64,000 nucleotides of DNA. Source: CADEDH01 sp965262175. Lineage in GTDB: Bacteria; Actinomycetota; Acidimicrobiia; Acidimicrobiales; SZUA-35. Both the position numbers and the translations under genes were made by a program. The DNA lies in NCBI GenBank assembly GCA_965262175.1, contig CBDHES010000022.1:310001-374000 (forward strand), written 5' to 3'. This document shows, in pieces, positions 16,430-27,700 of this stretch. The notes below the pieces were generated by a model, which saw nothing but the letters and a program-made list of their open reading frames with translations, had not been told where the DNA came from and did no database searches. Each line of letters begins with the position of its first letter. Within the stretch, counting starts at the first letter, position 1.

Positions 16430-17269
16430 TCAGAAGGGACGATCACCCCGGATCGTGATGCGCCGCATCCATCGCCGCTCGCCCTTGTAGTCGTGGATGG
16501 CGTGGTGCTGGACGCTGCGGTTGTCCCACATGGCCACCGATCCGGGCTCCCACCGGAACCGGCAGGTGAAGCGCTCCTTGGTGCCCAGGGCGAACAGGTA
16601 CTCGAGGATCGCCGCCGACTCGGCCGGCTTCATCCCCTTGATCCCAACGGTGAACGCCCGGTTGACGAACAACCCCTTGCGGCCCGTCTCGGGGTGGGTC
16701 CGGATGACGGGATGCTCGACCTCCAGCTCGGCGGCCGCCGATTCGCCTCGGGTGGCCATCGCCTTGGATCGCTGCGAGTAGCCGCCGCCGCTGTACTGGC
16801 GGCGGGCCGAGTGGACGCCGACCAGGGGGTCGAGGAGGGCCCGCATCGTCGGCGAGAGCTCGTCGTAGGCGGCGTGCTGGTTGGCGAAGAGGGTGTCACC
16901 GCCGACGGCCGGTGTCTCGACGGCGTAGAGGATCGACCCGAGGTCGGGCTCGGGGAGGAAGGTGACGTCGGTGTGCCACCCTCCCCCGAAGTTCACCCGA
17001 TCGTCGGGTTCGGTCACCACCTCGAGGACCTCGGGATGATCGGGATTGGGCTCGACATAGGGATGGGAGCCGAGCTGGCCGAAGTTCCGCCCGAAGGCGA
17101 TCTGCTCGGTCGGCGTGAGGGCCTGATCCCGGAAGAACAGGACGTGATGCTCGTTGAGCGCGGCCCGCACCGCAGCGACCGTCTCGGGGGACAGCCGTTC
17201 GCTCAGGTCGACCCCGGAGATCTCCGCCCCCAGCGCCCCGGTCAGCGGCGTGATCGACAGCCGATCCAT
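16430..17269 (-). CDS. TauD/TfdA-family Fe(II)/2OG dioxygenase
   Basis: A 279-residue 2-oxoglutarate-dependent dioxygenase. It has the TauD opening ITPLTGALGAEISGVDLSE, the iron ligands in WHTDVTF (His99, Asp101), the distal His in QHHAIHDY and the 2OG-binding Arg in RRWMRRITI. TauD releases sulfite from taurine, and related enzymes cleave alkyl sulfates or aryloxyacetates; nothing nearby (no tauABC) fixes the substrate. The start has TAGCCT 6 nt before it, within the palindrome that also serves the kinase gene on the other strand. Confidence 0.9.
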   Translation of the reverse strand: MDRLSITPLTGALGAEISGVDLSERLSPETVAAVRAALNEHHVLFFRDQALTPTEQIAFGRNFGQLGSHPYVEPNPDHPEVLEVVTEPDDRVNFGGGWHTDVTFLPEPDLGSILYAVETPAVGGDTLFANQHAAYDELSPTMRALLDPLVGVHSARRQYSGGGYSQRSKAMATRGESAAAELEVEHPVIRTHPETGRKGLFVNRAFTVGIKGMKPAESAAILEYLFALGTKERFTCRFRWEPGSVAMWDNRSVQHHAIHDYKGERRWMRRITIRGDRPF

Positions 17270-17275
17270 GAACCG

Positions 17276-17285
17276 AGGCTAGCCT
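17276..17285. promoter_or_regulatory. Overlapping divergent -10 hexamers in a 10-bp palindrome
   Basis: AGGCTAGCCT is a perfect palindrome that reads TAGCCT on each strand. On minus it is 6 nt before the TauD ATG (leaderless). On plus, initiation near 17292 would leave about 29 nt of leader containing AGGAGGG (17304-17310) before the kinase GTG at 17321. The two -10 elements share four bases, so polymerase could not occupy both at once. Confidence 0.45.
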
Positions 17286-17303
17286 TGGCCGCCGACATCG
17301 ACC

Positions 17304-17310
17304 AGGAGGG
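17304..17310 (+). promoter_or_regulatory. Ribosome-binding site that decides the kinase start
   Basis: AGGAGGG stands 10 nt before the GTG at 17321. The reading frame is open far upstream across the TauD gene, so this site and the kinase homology are the reasons for choosing that GTG. Confidence 0.55.
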
Positions 17311-17320
17311 ATGGTTCGAC

Positions 17321-19291
17321 GTGGAGGGTTCGATTCCCGAGGGAACGGTCGTCGGGGGCCGATGGCGGATCATCGGCTACCTCGGGGCCGGGGGGTTCGG
17401 CGAGGTGTTGTTGGCCGAGGACGCGTCGGCCGTCGGCCTCGGACGGGCGGCCCTCAAGGTCCTTCACCCCAACACGACCCCTCAGGAACGCCAGCAGTTC
17501 CTGAGCGAGGTCAAGAAGATCGCCGTGCTCCGGCACCAGAACCTGGTCGGCTACCTCGATTCGGGTCAGGTCGCCTTCGACGGCAACGGGCTCCCGGACC
17601 TGGGCGGCGAGATCCGCCCGTACCTGGTGACCGAGCTGTGTGAGAAGTCCCTCGACGATCACGTCGGGGCGGCGCCCGGCGGGGCCCTCGGGGTGGGCGA
17701 GACCTTCGCCGTCCTGGCCGACGTCGCCACCGGTCTGGCCCACCTCCACGAGAGGGACCTGATCCATCGGGACATCAAGACCGGCAACGTCCTGTTGGCC
17801 GACGGTCGCTGGAAGCTGGCCGACTTCGGGCTGATGCGGGACCTGAGCGCCACCGGCAGCTACCACCGGGGCGATCAGTTGATCGGGACCCCGCTGTACA
17901 TGGCTCCCGAGCTGTTCACCACGATGACGGCCACCGCCCCCTCCGACGTGTACGCCCTCGGCGTCCTGGCCCACGTGTGCGCCACCGGTCGACCGTTGCA
18001 CACCGGATCGGGTCCCGCCCTGCTGCACAACGTGGCGACGGTGGCGCCGACGATCGCCCCCGACCTCGATCCCGGGCTGGCCGACCTCGTCCGGGCCTGC
18101 ACCCAGGCCGCCCCCGAGCACCGGCCCACGGCGCTGCGGTTGGCCGAGACGCTGCGATCGGGTGGCTCGGTTGGCGCCCCGCCGACATTGGCGATCCCCC
18201 CTCAGCAGGGCCGGCCCCCGGCCGCCCCGCCGATGCCCCGCCCGACCGGCGCTCCGGCCCCTGCTCCGCCGATGCCCCGCCCCACCGGCGCTCCGGCCCC
18301 GGCCGGACCGATACCTGGACCCGCCGGCGCCTCGGCTCCGACCCCACCGATGCCCGGCCCGACCGGCCCGCCCGGAGCCGAACCGCCGACCGTGGCGGCG
18401 GCCGGATTCGGGGCGCCGCCGTCGCCGCCGCGGCCACGGGGGTCCGGGGTCCCGCGGGCGGCGCTCATCGGTGCGCTGGTCGGGGTGGCCGCCCTGGTCC
18501 TCGGAGCGGCCGGGTTCGTGCTGATGCGGGGCGATGGCGACGAGGCGGCCGATCGAGGGGCCCCAGCGACGGCGGCACCGGCGGACGCCCCGGCGACGAC
18601 GACCCGAGACGGCGGTGCCGACGCCGACCCAGCGACCACCCAAGGGCCAGACGATGGGGCGACGGCCCCGTCCGAACCCGACCCCGGACCGGGAGCGACC
18701 GGCCCCCTGACCGACGTCGAATCCCACTTCGACACCCAGCCCTGCGCCTCCGGTCCGGTCAACCAGGTGCCGATCACCAACCGGCACGACGGCCCGGTCG
18801 ACTACCAGCTGCTGATCCACCACTTCGATGACGCCGGGGTGCGGATCGCGGAGTCGTTCGACACCGTCCGGGCGTTGCCGGCCGGACAGCGGGCCCTGCT
18901 CGGCATGAAGTCGCCGGAGGAGGGAGCCGTCAGCTGCCAGATCGAGTCGTTCTCGGCCAGTCCGACCGACCCCGCCGTGGTGGAAGCGATCGACGAGGCC
19001 ATGATCGTCAGCTGCATACTCGACGAGTTCTTCGGCAACTGGTACGACATCACCTACTACGTCGGCAACCCGCAAGACCAGACGATCATCGCCGACACCG
19101 CGTTCGGCATCATCGACGCCGACGGGGTCCGGATCGACGAGTCGTTCACCAACACGATCTACGGGATCGACCCCGGCGAGCGGGTCCAGCAGGAGACGAG
19201 CGAGGTCTTCTGGAACATGGACGAGGTGGAGCAGGAGCCGGTCGAGTGCATCGTCACCTGGGTCGAACTGGCCCCCGACCCGACCTCGTGA
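17321..19291 (+). CDS. Transmembrane serine/threonine protein kinase (PknB-like) with duplicated extracellular domain
   Basis: A 656-residue receptor kinase. The kinase domain (about 12-270) is complete: glycine loop GAGGFGEV, ATP-binding Lys46, HRD at 149-151, DFG at 168-170 and GTPLYMAPE. A Pro/Ala/Gly linker (about 290-375) contains repeats of the form PMPRPTGAPAPA. One transmembrane helix follows (about 381-403), then an Asp/Thr-rich stalk. The extracellular part consists of two similar units: each has DADGVRI.ESF-type sequence and a flanking Cys pair (475 and 539; 565 and 643), so it looks like a tandem duplication of an FxLYD-like beta-sandwich. There are no PASTA repeats, so the ligand is probably not muropeptide. 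A terminator follows. Confidence 0.9.
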   Translation: MEGSIPEGTVVGGRWRIIGYLGAGGFGEVLLAEDASAVGLGRAALKVLHPNTTPQERQQFLSEVKKIAVLRHQNLVGYLDSGQVAFDGNGLPDLGGEIRPYLVTELCEKSLDDHVGAAPGGALGVGETFAVLADVATGLAHLHERDLIHRDIKTGNVLLADGRWKLADFGLMRDLSATGSYHRGDQLIGTPLYMAPELFTTMTATAPSDVYALGVLAHVCATGRPLHTGSGPALLHNVATVAPTIAPDLDPGLADLVRACTQAAPEHRPTALRLAETLRSGGSVGAPPTLAIPPQQGRPPAAPPMPRPTGAPAPAPPMPRPTGAPAPAGPIPGPAGASAPTPPMPGPTGPPGAEPPTVAAAGFGAPPSPPRPRGSGVPRAALIGALVGVAALVLGAAGFVLMRGDGDEAADRGAPATAAPADAPATTTRDGGADADPATTQGPDDGATAPSEPDPGPGATGPLTDVESHFDTQPCASGPVNQVPITNRHDGPVDYQLLIHHFDDAGVRIAESFDTVRALPAGQRALLGMKSPEEGAVSCQIESFSASPTDPAVVEAIDEAMIVSCILDEFFGNWYDITYYVGNPQDQTIIADTAFGIIDADGVRIDESFTNTIYGIDPGERVQQETSEVFWNMDEVEQEPVECIVTWVELAPDPTS

Positions 19292-19295
19292 TCCT

Positions 19296-19325
19296 CACCC
19301 CGCCGCCCACCGGGTAGGCGGGGTG
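19296..19325. terminator. Hairpin between convergent kinase and chemoreceptor genes
   Basis: A 9-bp perfect stem (CACCCCGCC / GGCGGGGTG) with a 12-nt loop that can itself form CCC/GGG. It starts 5 nt after the kinase stop and lies 24 nt before the chemoreceptor stop, so it may serve both. Confidence 0.65.
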
Positions 19326-19348
19326 TTGCTGCGACGGTCGGGCGCCGG

Positions 19349-21445
19349 TCAGCTGTACCGGCTGACCAACGTGTCCAACTCGGAAGCCAAGCGGGTCAGC
19401 TCCTCGGTGTTGGCCCGGGCCTCGCTGGTCGAGCGACGGGTCTCGTCGGCTGCGGTGGCGACCGAACCGAAGCGCTGGGCGATGGCGTTGGTCCCGGCCG
19501 CCGCCACCTCGACGCTCTTGCCGATGTCGGTCGTGGTGGCCGACTGCTGCTCGACCGCCGAGGCGATCGACGCCGAGATCTCGCTGATCTGATCGATCGC
19601 CTCGCCGATCCTGGTGTTGGCCGCAACCGCCTCGCCGGTGTCGCTCTGGATGGCCTCGATCCGGGCGGTGATGTCCTCGGTGGCCGATGCGGTCTGGTTG
19701 GCCAGCTCCTTGACCTCGTTGGCCACCACGGCGAACCCCTTGCCGGCCTCCCCGGCCCGGGCGGCCTCGATGGTGGCGTTGAGGGCCAGGAGGTTGGTCT
19801 GCTCGGCGATCGAGTCGATGACGCCGATGACGGCCCCGATCTGCTCCGAGCTCTCGCCGAGCTTCTCCACCCGCTGGGACGTCGTCCGGGACAGCTCGAC
19901 CGCTTCCAGCGCCACGTCGGCGGCGGCGGCGGCGTTGCGGGCCACCTCCTGGATGGTGGCGTTCATCTCCTCGATCGCCGCGGCCACGTCGGCCACGTTG
20001 GACGAGACCTCGTCGCCCGAGGTGGCGGCGGCCATCGCCTCGTTCGAGGCCTGGTCGGCGTTCTGCTCCATCGAGGCCGCCACACCGCTCAGCTCCCCGG
20101 CCGCCGTGTTGAGCGTGGCACAGGAGCTCTTGAGCTGGGCGACGGTGTCACGCTGAGCCTCGACCATGGTCACCAGCGACTCCCCGAGGTCGCCCGGGAG
20201 GCGCTCGTCGAGCACCGGATCCGAGAGCCTCCCGGAGGCGATGGCCCGGGTCTGGCGGCCGACCGCGCCCAGCATGGTCGTCATGCCGTTGAAGGTCGAG
20301 GCGAGGACCCCGATCTCGTCGCTGCGGTCGACGGTCATCGGCTCCACGTCGGTGGCACCGCCGGCGATCAGGGTCGCCCGGTCGGTCAGGCAGCTGATCG
20401 GGTTCGCCACCCCTCGGGCCAGCCAGTACCCGACGGCGGCCACGATCACCGCCGTCACCAGACCGAAGAGCAGAACCCCCCGCCGGAGCGCGATCGTCGA
20501 CGCCGTGGCCTCCGACACCCGCTGCTCGACGATGACCCCCCAGCCGAAGCCGGGGAACTCGTGGACGCCGTCGGCGTTGCCGTAGCCGTAGATCAGGTCG
20601 CCGCCGCCGTGGATGTCACGCTCGATCGTGTAGCCGAGGGCGCTGGGCTGGACTGCTTCACTGGCGGCCTCGATCCCATCGGCGACCAGGTTCCCGGCGA
20701 GGATGTCCTCGGGATACTCCGAGTAGACGATGGTTCCGTCCTGGCGGATCACCATGCCGCTGGCCGTCTCGGCACCCTGCTTGCGGAGCTCGTGCTCGAT
20801 CTCGTGCATGGCGTCGACGACGGTCCGTTCGAAGGACACGACCGCATGCCACACCCCGGCGAACTGGCCGTTCTCGGTGACGCCGGCGCTGAAGGTGAGA
20901 CCGAGTCGGCCGGGGTCATAGGCCAGGTCGAGCAGGGGGTTGGCGTCGACGTCGGTGTAGTAGACATCGGTGGCCGTCCGCCCGTCGGCGAAGGCCTGGA
21001 ACCACGGCTCGGCCGAGAGATCGAGCCCGTCGAGCGCCGAGGTGTCGAGTGGCTCCCCGTCGTGGTCGATCGTGTTGACCGCCTGGACCCGACCCTCGGC
21101 ATCGACGAGGACCATCAGGTCGTAGGTCTCGTAGCTGTCGATGAGGATGTCGAGCAGCTCGGTGGTCTGGGGCCCCATCCGCATGATCGGGATGTGGGCG
21201 AAGGCGATCAGGTCCCGGTAGTGCTTCTCCATGCCCCGATCGAGGAGCTCCCCGGCCTCGACCGCCACGCCCTCGACCCGGAGCCCGGCCTTGTCGGTCA
21301 GGTCGGCGTTGGCCCGATTGAGGGCGAAGAGCCCCACGGCTGCGACCGGGAGGATGCCGATCAGTAGGAAGGCCACCAGCAGGCGGACCTTCAATCCAAT
21401 CGTTCGTAGTCGGCCGCTCATCGTCGACCGCATCGCTTCCACCAT
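19349..21445 (-). CDS. Methyl-accepting chemotaxis protein with Cache sensor domain
   Basis: A 698-residue chemoreceptor: transmembrane helix near 20-40, a periplasmic sensor of about 260 residues that looks like a double Cache domain, a second helix (LLFGLVTAVIVAAVGYWLA), a HAMP domain (NPISCLTDRATLIAGGATDVEP), then a long coiled-coil signalling domain with the conserved tip GKGFAVVANEVKELANQTA. It would signal through a CheA/CheW complex, but no che genes are in the window. The ATG at 21445 has GGAAGG about 7 nt before it, preferred over a GTG six codons upstream. No C-terminal CheR-tethering pentapeptide is seen. Confidence 0.9.
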   Translation of the reverse strand: MVEAMRSTMSGRLRTIGLKVRLLVAFLLIGILPVAAVGLFALNRANADLTDKAGLRVEGVAVEAGELLDRGMEKHYRDLIAFAHIPIMRMGPQTTELLDILIDSYETYDLMVLVDAEGRVQAVNTIDHDGEPLDTSALDGLDLSAEPWFQAFADGRTATDVYYTDVDANPLLDLAYDPGRLGLTFSAGVTENGQFAGVWHAVVSFERTVVDAMHEIEHELRKQGAETASGMVIRQDGTIVYSEYPEDILAGNLVADGIEAASEAVQPSALGYTIERDIHGGGDLIYGYGNADGVHEFPGFGWGVIVEQRVSEATASTIALRRGVLLFGLVTAVIVAAVGYWLARGVANPISCLTDRATLIAGGATDVEPMTVDRSDEIGVLASTFNGMTTMLGAVGRQTRAIASGRLSDPVLDERLPGDLGESLVTMVEAQRDTVAQLKSSCATLNTAAGELSGVAASMEQNADQASNEAMAAATSGDEVSSNVADVAAAIEEMNATIQEVARNAAAAADVALEAVELSRTTSQRVEKLGESSEQIGAVIGVIDSIAEQTNLLALNATIEAARAGEAGKGFAVVANEVKELANQTASATEDITARIEAIQSDTGEAVAANTRIGEAIDQISEISASIASAVEQQSATTTDIGKSVEVAAAGTNAIAQRFGSVATAADETRRSTSEARANTEELTRLASELDTLVSRYS

Positions 21446-21626
21446 GGTTCGCCTTCCCACCACGCCGCCCGCCGGACGGAGCTGACTCGTGCCCCGGCCG
21501 CTTCGGCGGCGGGCCCCTCCATCGCTCTACTGATCGTCACCGGGCGCCTCGACTTGAACGCCACGGTTGGCGGGAACCGCCGTCGAGGGAGGGGAACCGA
21601 CCTACCGGGCCCGAGCCGGACGGTGC

Positions 21627-21632
21627 TAGATT
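21627..21632 (+). promoter_or_regulatory. Candidate -10 hexamer for the giant repeat protein
   Basis: TAGATT, identical to the -10 of the PhyH gene at 55953. Initiation near 21639 would give about a 150-nt leader to the ATG at 21790. An in-frame GTG only 4 nt away (21637) is a possible leaderless start but is closer than at other genes. Confidence 0.35.
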
Positions 21633-21789
21633 CTGCGTGTCGCAGGTTGACGACGGTGGCTGGGCCGGTGGTCGATGGGGTTCCGCCAGGGTCGGCCACC
21701 CGTCTCTGGACGCTGCCCAAACCGGGAGGTCGCCCGGGCGCAGCCGAGCAGTGTCGCAACGGAGAAGCACGAGTGAGCACCAGGGCCAG

Positions 21790-24700
21790 ATGACCGCCGA
21801 GCAGCCGCCAGCGAGCGACACCGAGGCGACGCCCGAGCCCGACGCCGGTCTGGACACCGTCGGCGACGACGACGTCACCCCGACGGGCGATCAGACCCCT
21901 GAGCCCGACGATGCCCGAGCCGAACCGGGCGCAGACGAGCAGGCACCCGCACCCGACGGCGACGGCGACGCAGGCGATCAGACACCCCAGCCCAACGACG
22001 TCGCTGACGACGGGCTGAACGACGACGACCGCCCCGCAGCCGAGGCCGGCGACATCCAGCAGCCGGCGATCGAGTCGGACGACGAGCGACCCGCGGTCGA
22101 GACCGGCGACGACGGGCCGGCTGTCGACACCATCGACGCGACGACCCGCGGTGACGACGACCCCGACCGCAGCCCGGGATCAGGCGACGACCCGGACCGA
22201 GGCGTAGCGGGTCCGACCGAGCCGGTCGATGCCCAGACGATGGTGGCCCGCATCCGTCGGTTCGTGACCACCGCCGACGATGACGATGCCCGAGCCCAGC
22301 TCGCCGACGACCCGGCGCTTCGACGGCTCGAGGTCGTCGACCTCCTCCTCCGGCGCCTCGATCGGGCGATAGCGACCGGCAACGAACTGGTCGCTACCCG
22401 GTTGCGGGATCGGGTCGAGTTGGTGACCGGCACCGACGACGGCTCGACCCAGCGGTCGGTCGGCGGCCTGGTCGGCCTGAACCAAACCCTGGCCGGTCGA
22501 TCTCCGGCCGACCACGAGGTCGACGACGTCCGCGCGACGGTCCGATCGATCATCGACGACGACCTCCCGGCCCGGCTCGACGAGGCCCTCGTCGGCCAGG
22601 CGTGGGATCTGACCTCGCTGGTGGCGACCAGCATGGCCGGGCACACCGGCGATCCGGCGTGGCGGGCCGACGCCATCCTGGCCGCCCGCCGAGCCGCTAC
22701 AGCGCCCAGCATCGTTGGCCGGGACCGGGCCGCCGCGCTCGGGACGCTCGCCACCGCGCTCGCCGACCATCACCTGACATCGGGGGACCAGGAAGCGATC
22801 GACGAAGCGGTCGACCTCGGCCGTCAGTCCCTGGACCACTCCCCCGCCGGAGGGCCCGACCACGCCGCCCGAGCCAACAACCTCGCCGTGTGGTTGGCCC
22901 GCCGATTCGCCTCGACCGACGACCGGGCCGATCTCGACGAGGCGATCACGGTCGCCCGGACGGCGGTGGCGGCCACGCCGGACGACCACGCGGAGTTGCC
23001 GGCCCGCCTGAGCAACCTGGCCAACCGCCTGGCCGACCTGTACGCCGTCGGCGGGGATCGAGCCCGGCTCGATGAAGCGGTCGGAGCTGCCCGACGGGCC
23101 ATCGACGCCACCGACGACGACGACCCCCGCCTGCCGACGTTCCTCACCAACCTCGGCGCCCACCTCGTCGATCTCCACCGTGCCTCGGCCCGCCCCGAGG
23201 TCGTCGCCGAGGCGGCCGGCGTCGGCCGCCGGCTGATCGCCCTCACCCCCGACGACGACCCGGACCGAGATGGACGCCTCGAGTGGACGGCCCGCCGCCT
23301 CCGCGACCTCCACCACACCACCCAGAACGCCGACGTGCTCGACGAAGCGTTGGACGCAGCCCGGACCTCGCTGGCCGCGACGTCGACCACCAACCCTCGC
23401 CGCCAGGCCCGGGAAGCCCTGCTGACCGAACTGTTGGGCCAGGCGACCAGCGCCGACGATCCGCCGTGGGAGCTGGTCGACGAGCGGATCGACGCCCTGC
23501 GCCGGCTCGTGGAAGGGACGCCGGCGACCCACGACCGGTTGGCGCCCCGCCTCGCCGACCTGGCCCAGAGCCTGGGACGGCGGCACCGGGCGACCGGCCG
23601 ACCGGCGGACCTGGAAGACGCCGTCGTCGCCGCCCGGCGGGCCGCCGACACGACCCCGTGGGACGACCCGGAGCTTCCGGCCCGGGTCGAGCTGGCCGCC
23701 GACCTCCTCGCCCGGCAGTTCGAGACGACGAGGCGGGTGGCGGCGGGCCGGGTCGCCGTCGCGATGGCCCAGCGTTCGCTGGCGACCCTCGACGACGACG
23801 CCGACCCCACCGAGGTCGACCGACGGGTCGATCGACTCGTCAGGGGTGCCGGGCTGCTCGGCTCGGTGGCCGGGGACCGGACCATCCTGGCCGAAGCCCT
23901 GGAGGCGGTCCGCCTCGGCGTCGACCGGACCGGTGCCGATCACCCCCGACGTCCGCCCCGCCTCGGCACCTTGGGGATGGTGGCCGCTCGGGTGGCCGAG
24001 ACCGGCCCACCGGAGGGCGGTCCGAGCCGGCGCGACCTGCTCGACGAAGCCGTGGCCGCCGGCCAGGCGTCCTTGGCCGAACCCCTCGACGAACGGGCCC
24101 GCAGCGATCGGGAAGCCTGGCTGGCGGCGACCCTCGACCAGTTGGTGACCGAACACCACCGTGACGACCGAGAGTGGTCATCCGATGCCCGGACCGCGCT
24201 CGTCGAGGCGATCGACCACGGCCGCCGGGGTCTCGACGCGACGGCGGGCGATCACCCGGACCTGACCGCCCGACAACGCGCCCAGGCCGATCGTCTCCGG
24301 AGCCTGTTGGCGCTCGACCCGTCGGAAGCCCTGGCCCGGGAGGCGGTCGAGCTGTCCTCGGCCGCCGTCGCCCGATCCAGCTCCCACGACGAGCACCAGC
24401 TCGCGGCCCATCGGGCGCTGGCCGAGACGATGGCCAGGCTCCACGACTTCGATCCTTCGCCCGAGGTGCGAGATCAGACGATCAGCCAGACGAGGCTCGT
24501 CCTCGACCAGACACCACCCGGCGACCCGGCCCGTCTGCCGCTCGTCGAGCGGCTGGCGACCCTCCTCGGTGGACAGCTCCGGGACGGCGAGCTGGCCCCC
24601 GACTCACTCGAGGGGGCAATCGACGTCCAACGTCAGCTGATCGACGGCTCACCGGTCGGCGACCCCGAGCTCGCCGCCCGCTGGAGCCAGCTCGCCCTCC

Positions 24701-27700
24701 TCCTCTCCCACCGGTACCGGGCCGACGCCGCCGAAGGGACGCTCGGCGAGGCGATCGCCGCCGCCCGGCGGTCGATCACCGCCTCTGAGCGGTCCGACCC
24801 CCAGTTGGCCGCCCGGTATGAGCTGCTCGCAGACCGCCTCGACGATGCGTCGGCCCGCCACGGCGACCAGGCCACGCTCCAGGAAGCGGTCGACGCCATG
24901 CGCCAGTCGACCTCGGTGACCGCCGGGTCGGGGCCACAGCTCGTCGACCGCTTGGCGAAGCTGTCCTCGCGGCTGGCCCGGCTCCACGCCCTGTCCGGCT
25001 CGGTGGCGACGATCGACGAGGCGACCGTCGTGGCCCGCCAGGGGGCCGAGCTGGCGGCTCGGGACGGCGAGCAACGGCACCACCACCTGGCTCAACTCGC
25101 CGACCGCCTCGCCAGCCTGGCCATCGCCACCGGCAACGACGCCCGCCTCACCGAGGCCACCCAGACGATGCGTCGCCTCGTCGAGCAGGTCCCCGAGAGC
25201 GACCCGGCCCTTCCCGGCTACCTCCGGGCCCTGTCGGCGTACCTCACCCGTCCGTACACACCGAAGTTGGACGGCCCCAGCCTGGAAGAGGCGATCGCCT
25301 ACGGCCGGCGCTCGGTCAGCCTGTCCCGCCCCGGTCGGGCCGACCACGGCCACAACCTGGCCAGCCTCAGCCGGCTCCTGATCGACGCATCCGCTCTGAC
25401 CGGTGATCGGGCCCAGCTCGACGAGGCCGTCGAGCTGGCCCGGGCCAGCGTCGCCCACGGCCCGTCCGACGCCCACGACCTGGCCGACCGGTGGAACAAC
25501 CTGGCCAACGGCCTCGCCCATCTGGCCGCATCGGGCGAGACCACGGTCCTCGACGAGGCGGTCGATGCGGCCCGAACGACCGTCGACCTCACCTCGGCCT
25601 CCAGCCCCGAACGGGCGGCCCGGTACAGCAAGCTCTCGGCCCGCCTGGTCGACTCGTTCCGCCGTGACGGCGACCCGGCGGCGTTGGCCGAAGCGACCGA
25701 CGCAGCCCGGATAGCGGTCGAGACGACCCACCCGGGCAGCACCGAGCTGCCCCGACGGATGACCAACCTGGCCGACCGCCTGGCCGACGGGTATCGGCTC
25801 GACCCGAGCCCCGACCGGGTCGCCGAGGAGATCGAGCTACGACGCCAGCTCGTCGACATCGAACCAAGCGGACCGGGTCGGGCGAGCCGGTTGGCCGACG
25901 TGGCCGAGGCCCTGGAGCGGTCCTATGTCGCCCAGGTGGGAACGGCGGGTTCGGACCGGGCGCAACCCCCCCACCCGCTGCTCGCCGAGGCGGCCTCGGT
26001 CGCCCGATCGGCGGTCCAGGCATCGGAGCCGGACAGCCCCGATCTCGGGGAGCGGCTCGCCGTGCTCGCCGGTCACCTCGCCATCCAGCACGGCTTCGAC
26101 CACAAGGAGTCGACCCTCGTCGAGGCGATCCGATCGCTCCGTCGTGCGCTCGACGTCGGCGTCGAGGACCGCTCGGCGGTCCAGAGCGAGCTCGCCGTGC
26201 TCGAGAGCCGACGGTTCGAGTCGCAGGGCGACGACGACGCGCTGGCTGACGCCATCGCCGCCACCCGGGCCGCCGTCGGGGATGGGCCGGACGCCGAGCG
26301 GCTCGGCCACCTCGACCGACTCGCCGGGCTCTTGGGGCGACGCTCCGACCCGGAGTCGTTGGGCGAGGTCGTGGAACTACGACGTCGGATCATCGAGCTC
26401 GGCAACCCGGTCGGACCCGAGCGCGCCGCCCGGCTGACCGAGCTGGGTGACGCCCTCGAGACGGCTCACCGGCTCGGCGGCGCCGATGCGGCGCCAGGCC
26501 CGGTGCCGCCGATGGTGGCCGAAGCGGTCGCCGTCACCCGGGAAGCGGTCGTCGCCGGGACGACCGACGACGACCACGCCGACGTCGACGGCCCTGACGG
26601 GCCGACCACGGGGCAGGACGAGACGGGCGGCGACCACCACGACCGGCTGGTCGCCCTCGACCGGCGGCTGGTCGTCCAGCACCGCTACGACCAGGACCCG
26701 GCCAGCCTGGCCGAGGCGGTTTCGGCACTCCAGCGGGCCCGAGCACTGCCCGATCACCCCGAATCGAACCGGCCGGACCTCCGCGGTCCGCTGGCGACCC
26801 GGATCCTGGCGCTCGACCGGGCTGGCGGTGGGAACGAGGAACTGCTCACGGTCGCCGTCACCGCGCTCACCGAGCTGACCGACCGTGCCGGAGCCGACGG
26901 ACCGAGTGCGGCCGGGCGGCTCGACGAGTTGGGCACGGCCCTGGCCCGTCTCCACGCCCTCGGCGGGGATCCCGATGCCCTCGCCCGCTCGGTCGATACG
27001 GCCCGCTCGGCGGTGGCCGCCACACCGGTCACCAGCCCCGAGCGCCCGGCCCGGCTCGCCGACCTCTCGAACCGGTTGGCCCGGTTGTCCACCGTGACCG
27101 ACACCCCTCCGTTGCTCGACGAAGCGGTGGCGGTGGCCCGCCAGGCGATCGAGACCACGCCGCCCGCCAGCCCCGATCGAGCAGCCCGGCTGAACAGTCT
27201 GGCCAACCACCTGGCGCGGGTCTTCGCCGTCCGCCGTGACCGGGAGGCCCTGAACGGCGCGGTCTCCGTCGCCCGAGAGGCGGTCGCCGCCACCGAGCCG
27301 GATGGTCCCGAGCTGGCCGGCCGGCTCAACAACCTGGCCTTGCACCTGACCCGCCTCTACGCGGTGACCGGCGAGCTCGCTCGGTTGACCGAGGCGGTCG
27401 ACGCCGCCCGCCGGACCGTCGAGGTGGCCGGCCCCGATCACCCCGAGCGGCCCCGGTACCTCGACCGCCTGGCCGACCGCCTCTCGCTACTCCACCGGGC
27501 CACCCAGGAGTCGGCACCCCTCGCCGAGGCGGTCGACGCCGCCCGTCAAGCCGAGGCGGCCGCCGACCAGGACGAGCTCCGGGCCACCATCCTCGACCGA
27601 CTCGGAGGGTTGCTGGCCACCACCGCAGCGGCGAGCGAGGATCAAGCGACCGCCGAGCAAGCGGTCGACGCCGCCCGCCAGGCGGTGGCCTTGACCGGCC

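Noticed and set aside
16370..17320. N-terminal extension of the Ser/Thr kinase
   Set aside because: The frame is open but lies over the TauD gene on the other strand; kinase homology begins just after the GTG at 17321, which has a good ribosome-binding site.
22180..24159. Long open frames antisense to the giant repeat gene (also at 24649-25731 and 26377-27441)
   Set aside because: High GC and the periodic coding of the plus-strand gene open the other frames; the antisense translations are Arg/Gly/Val-rich with no recognisable domain.
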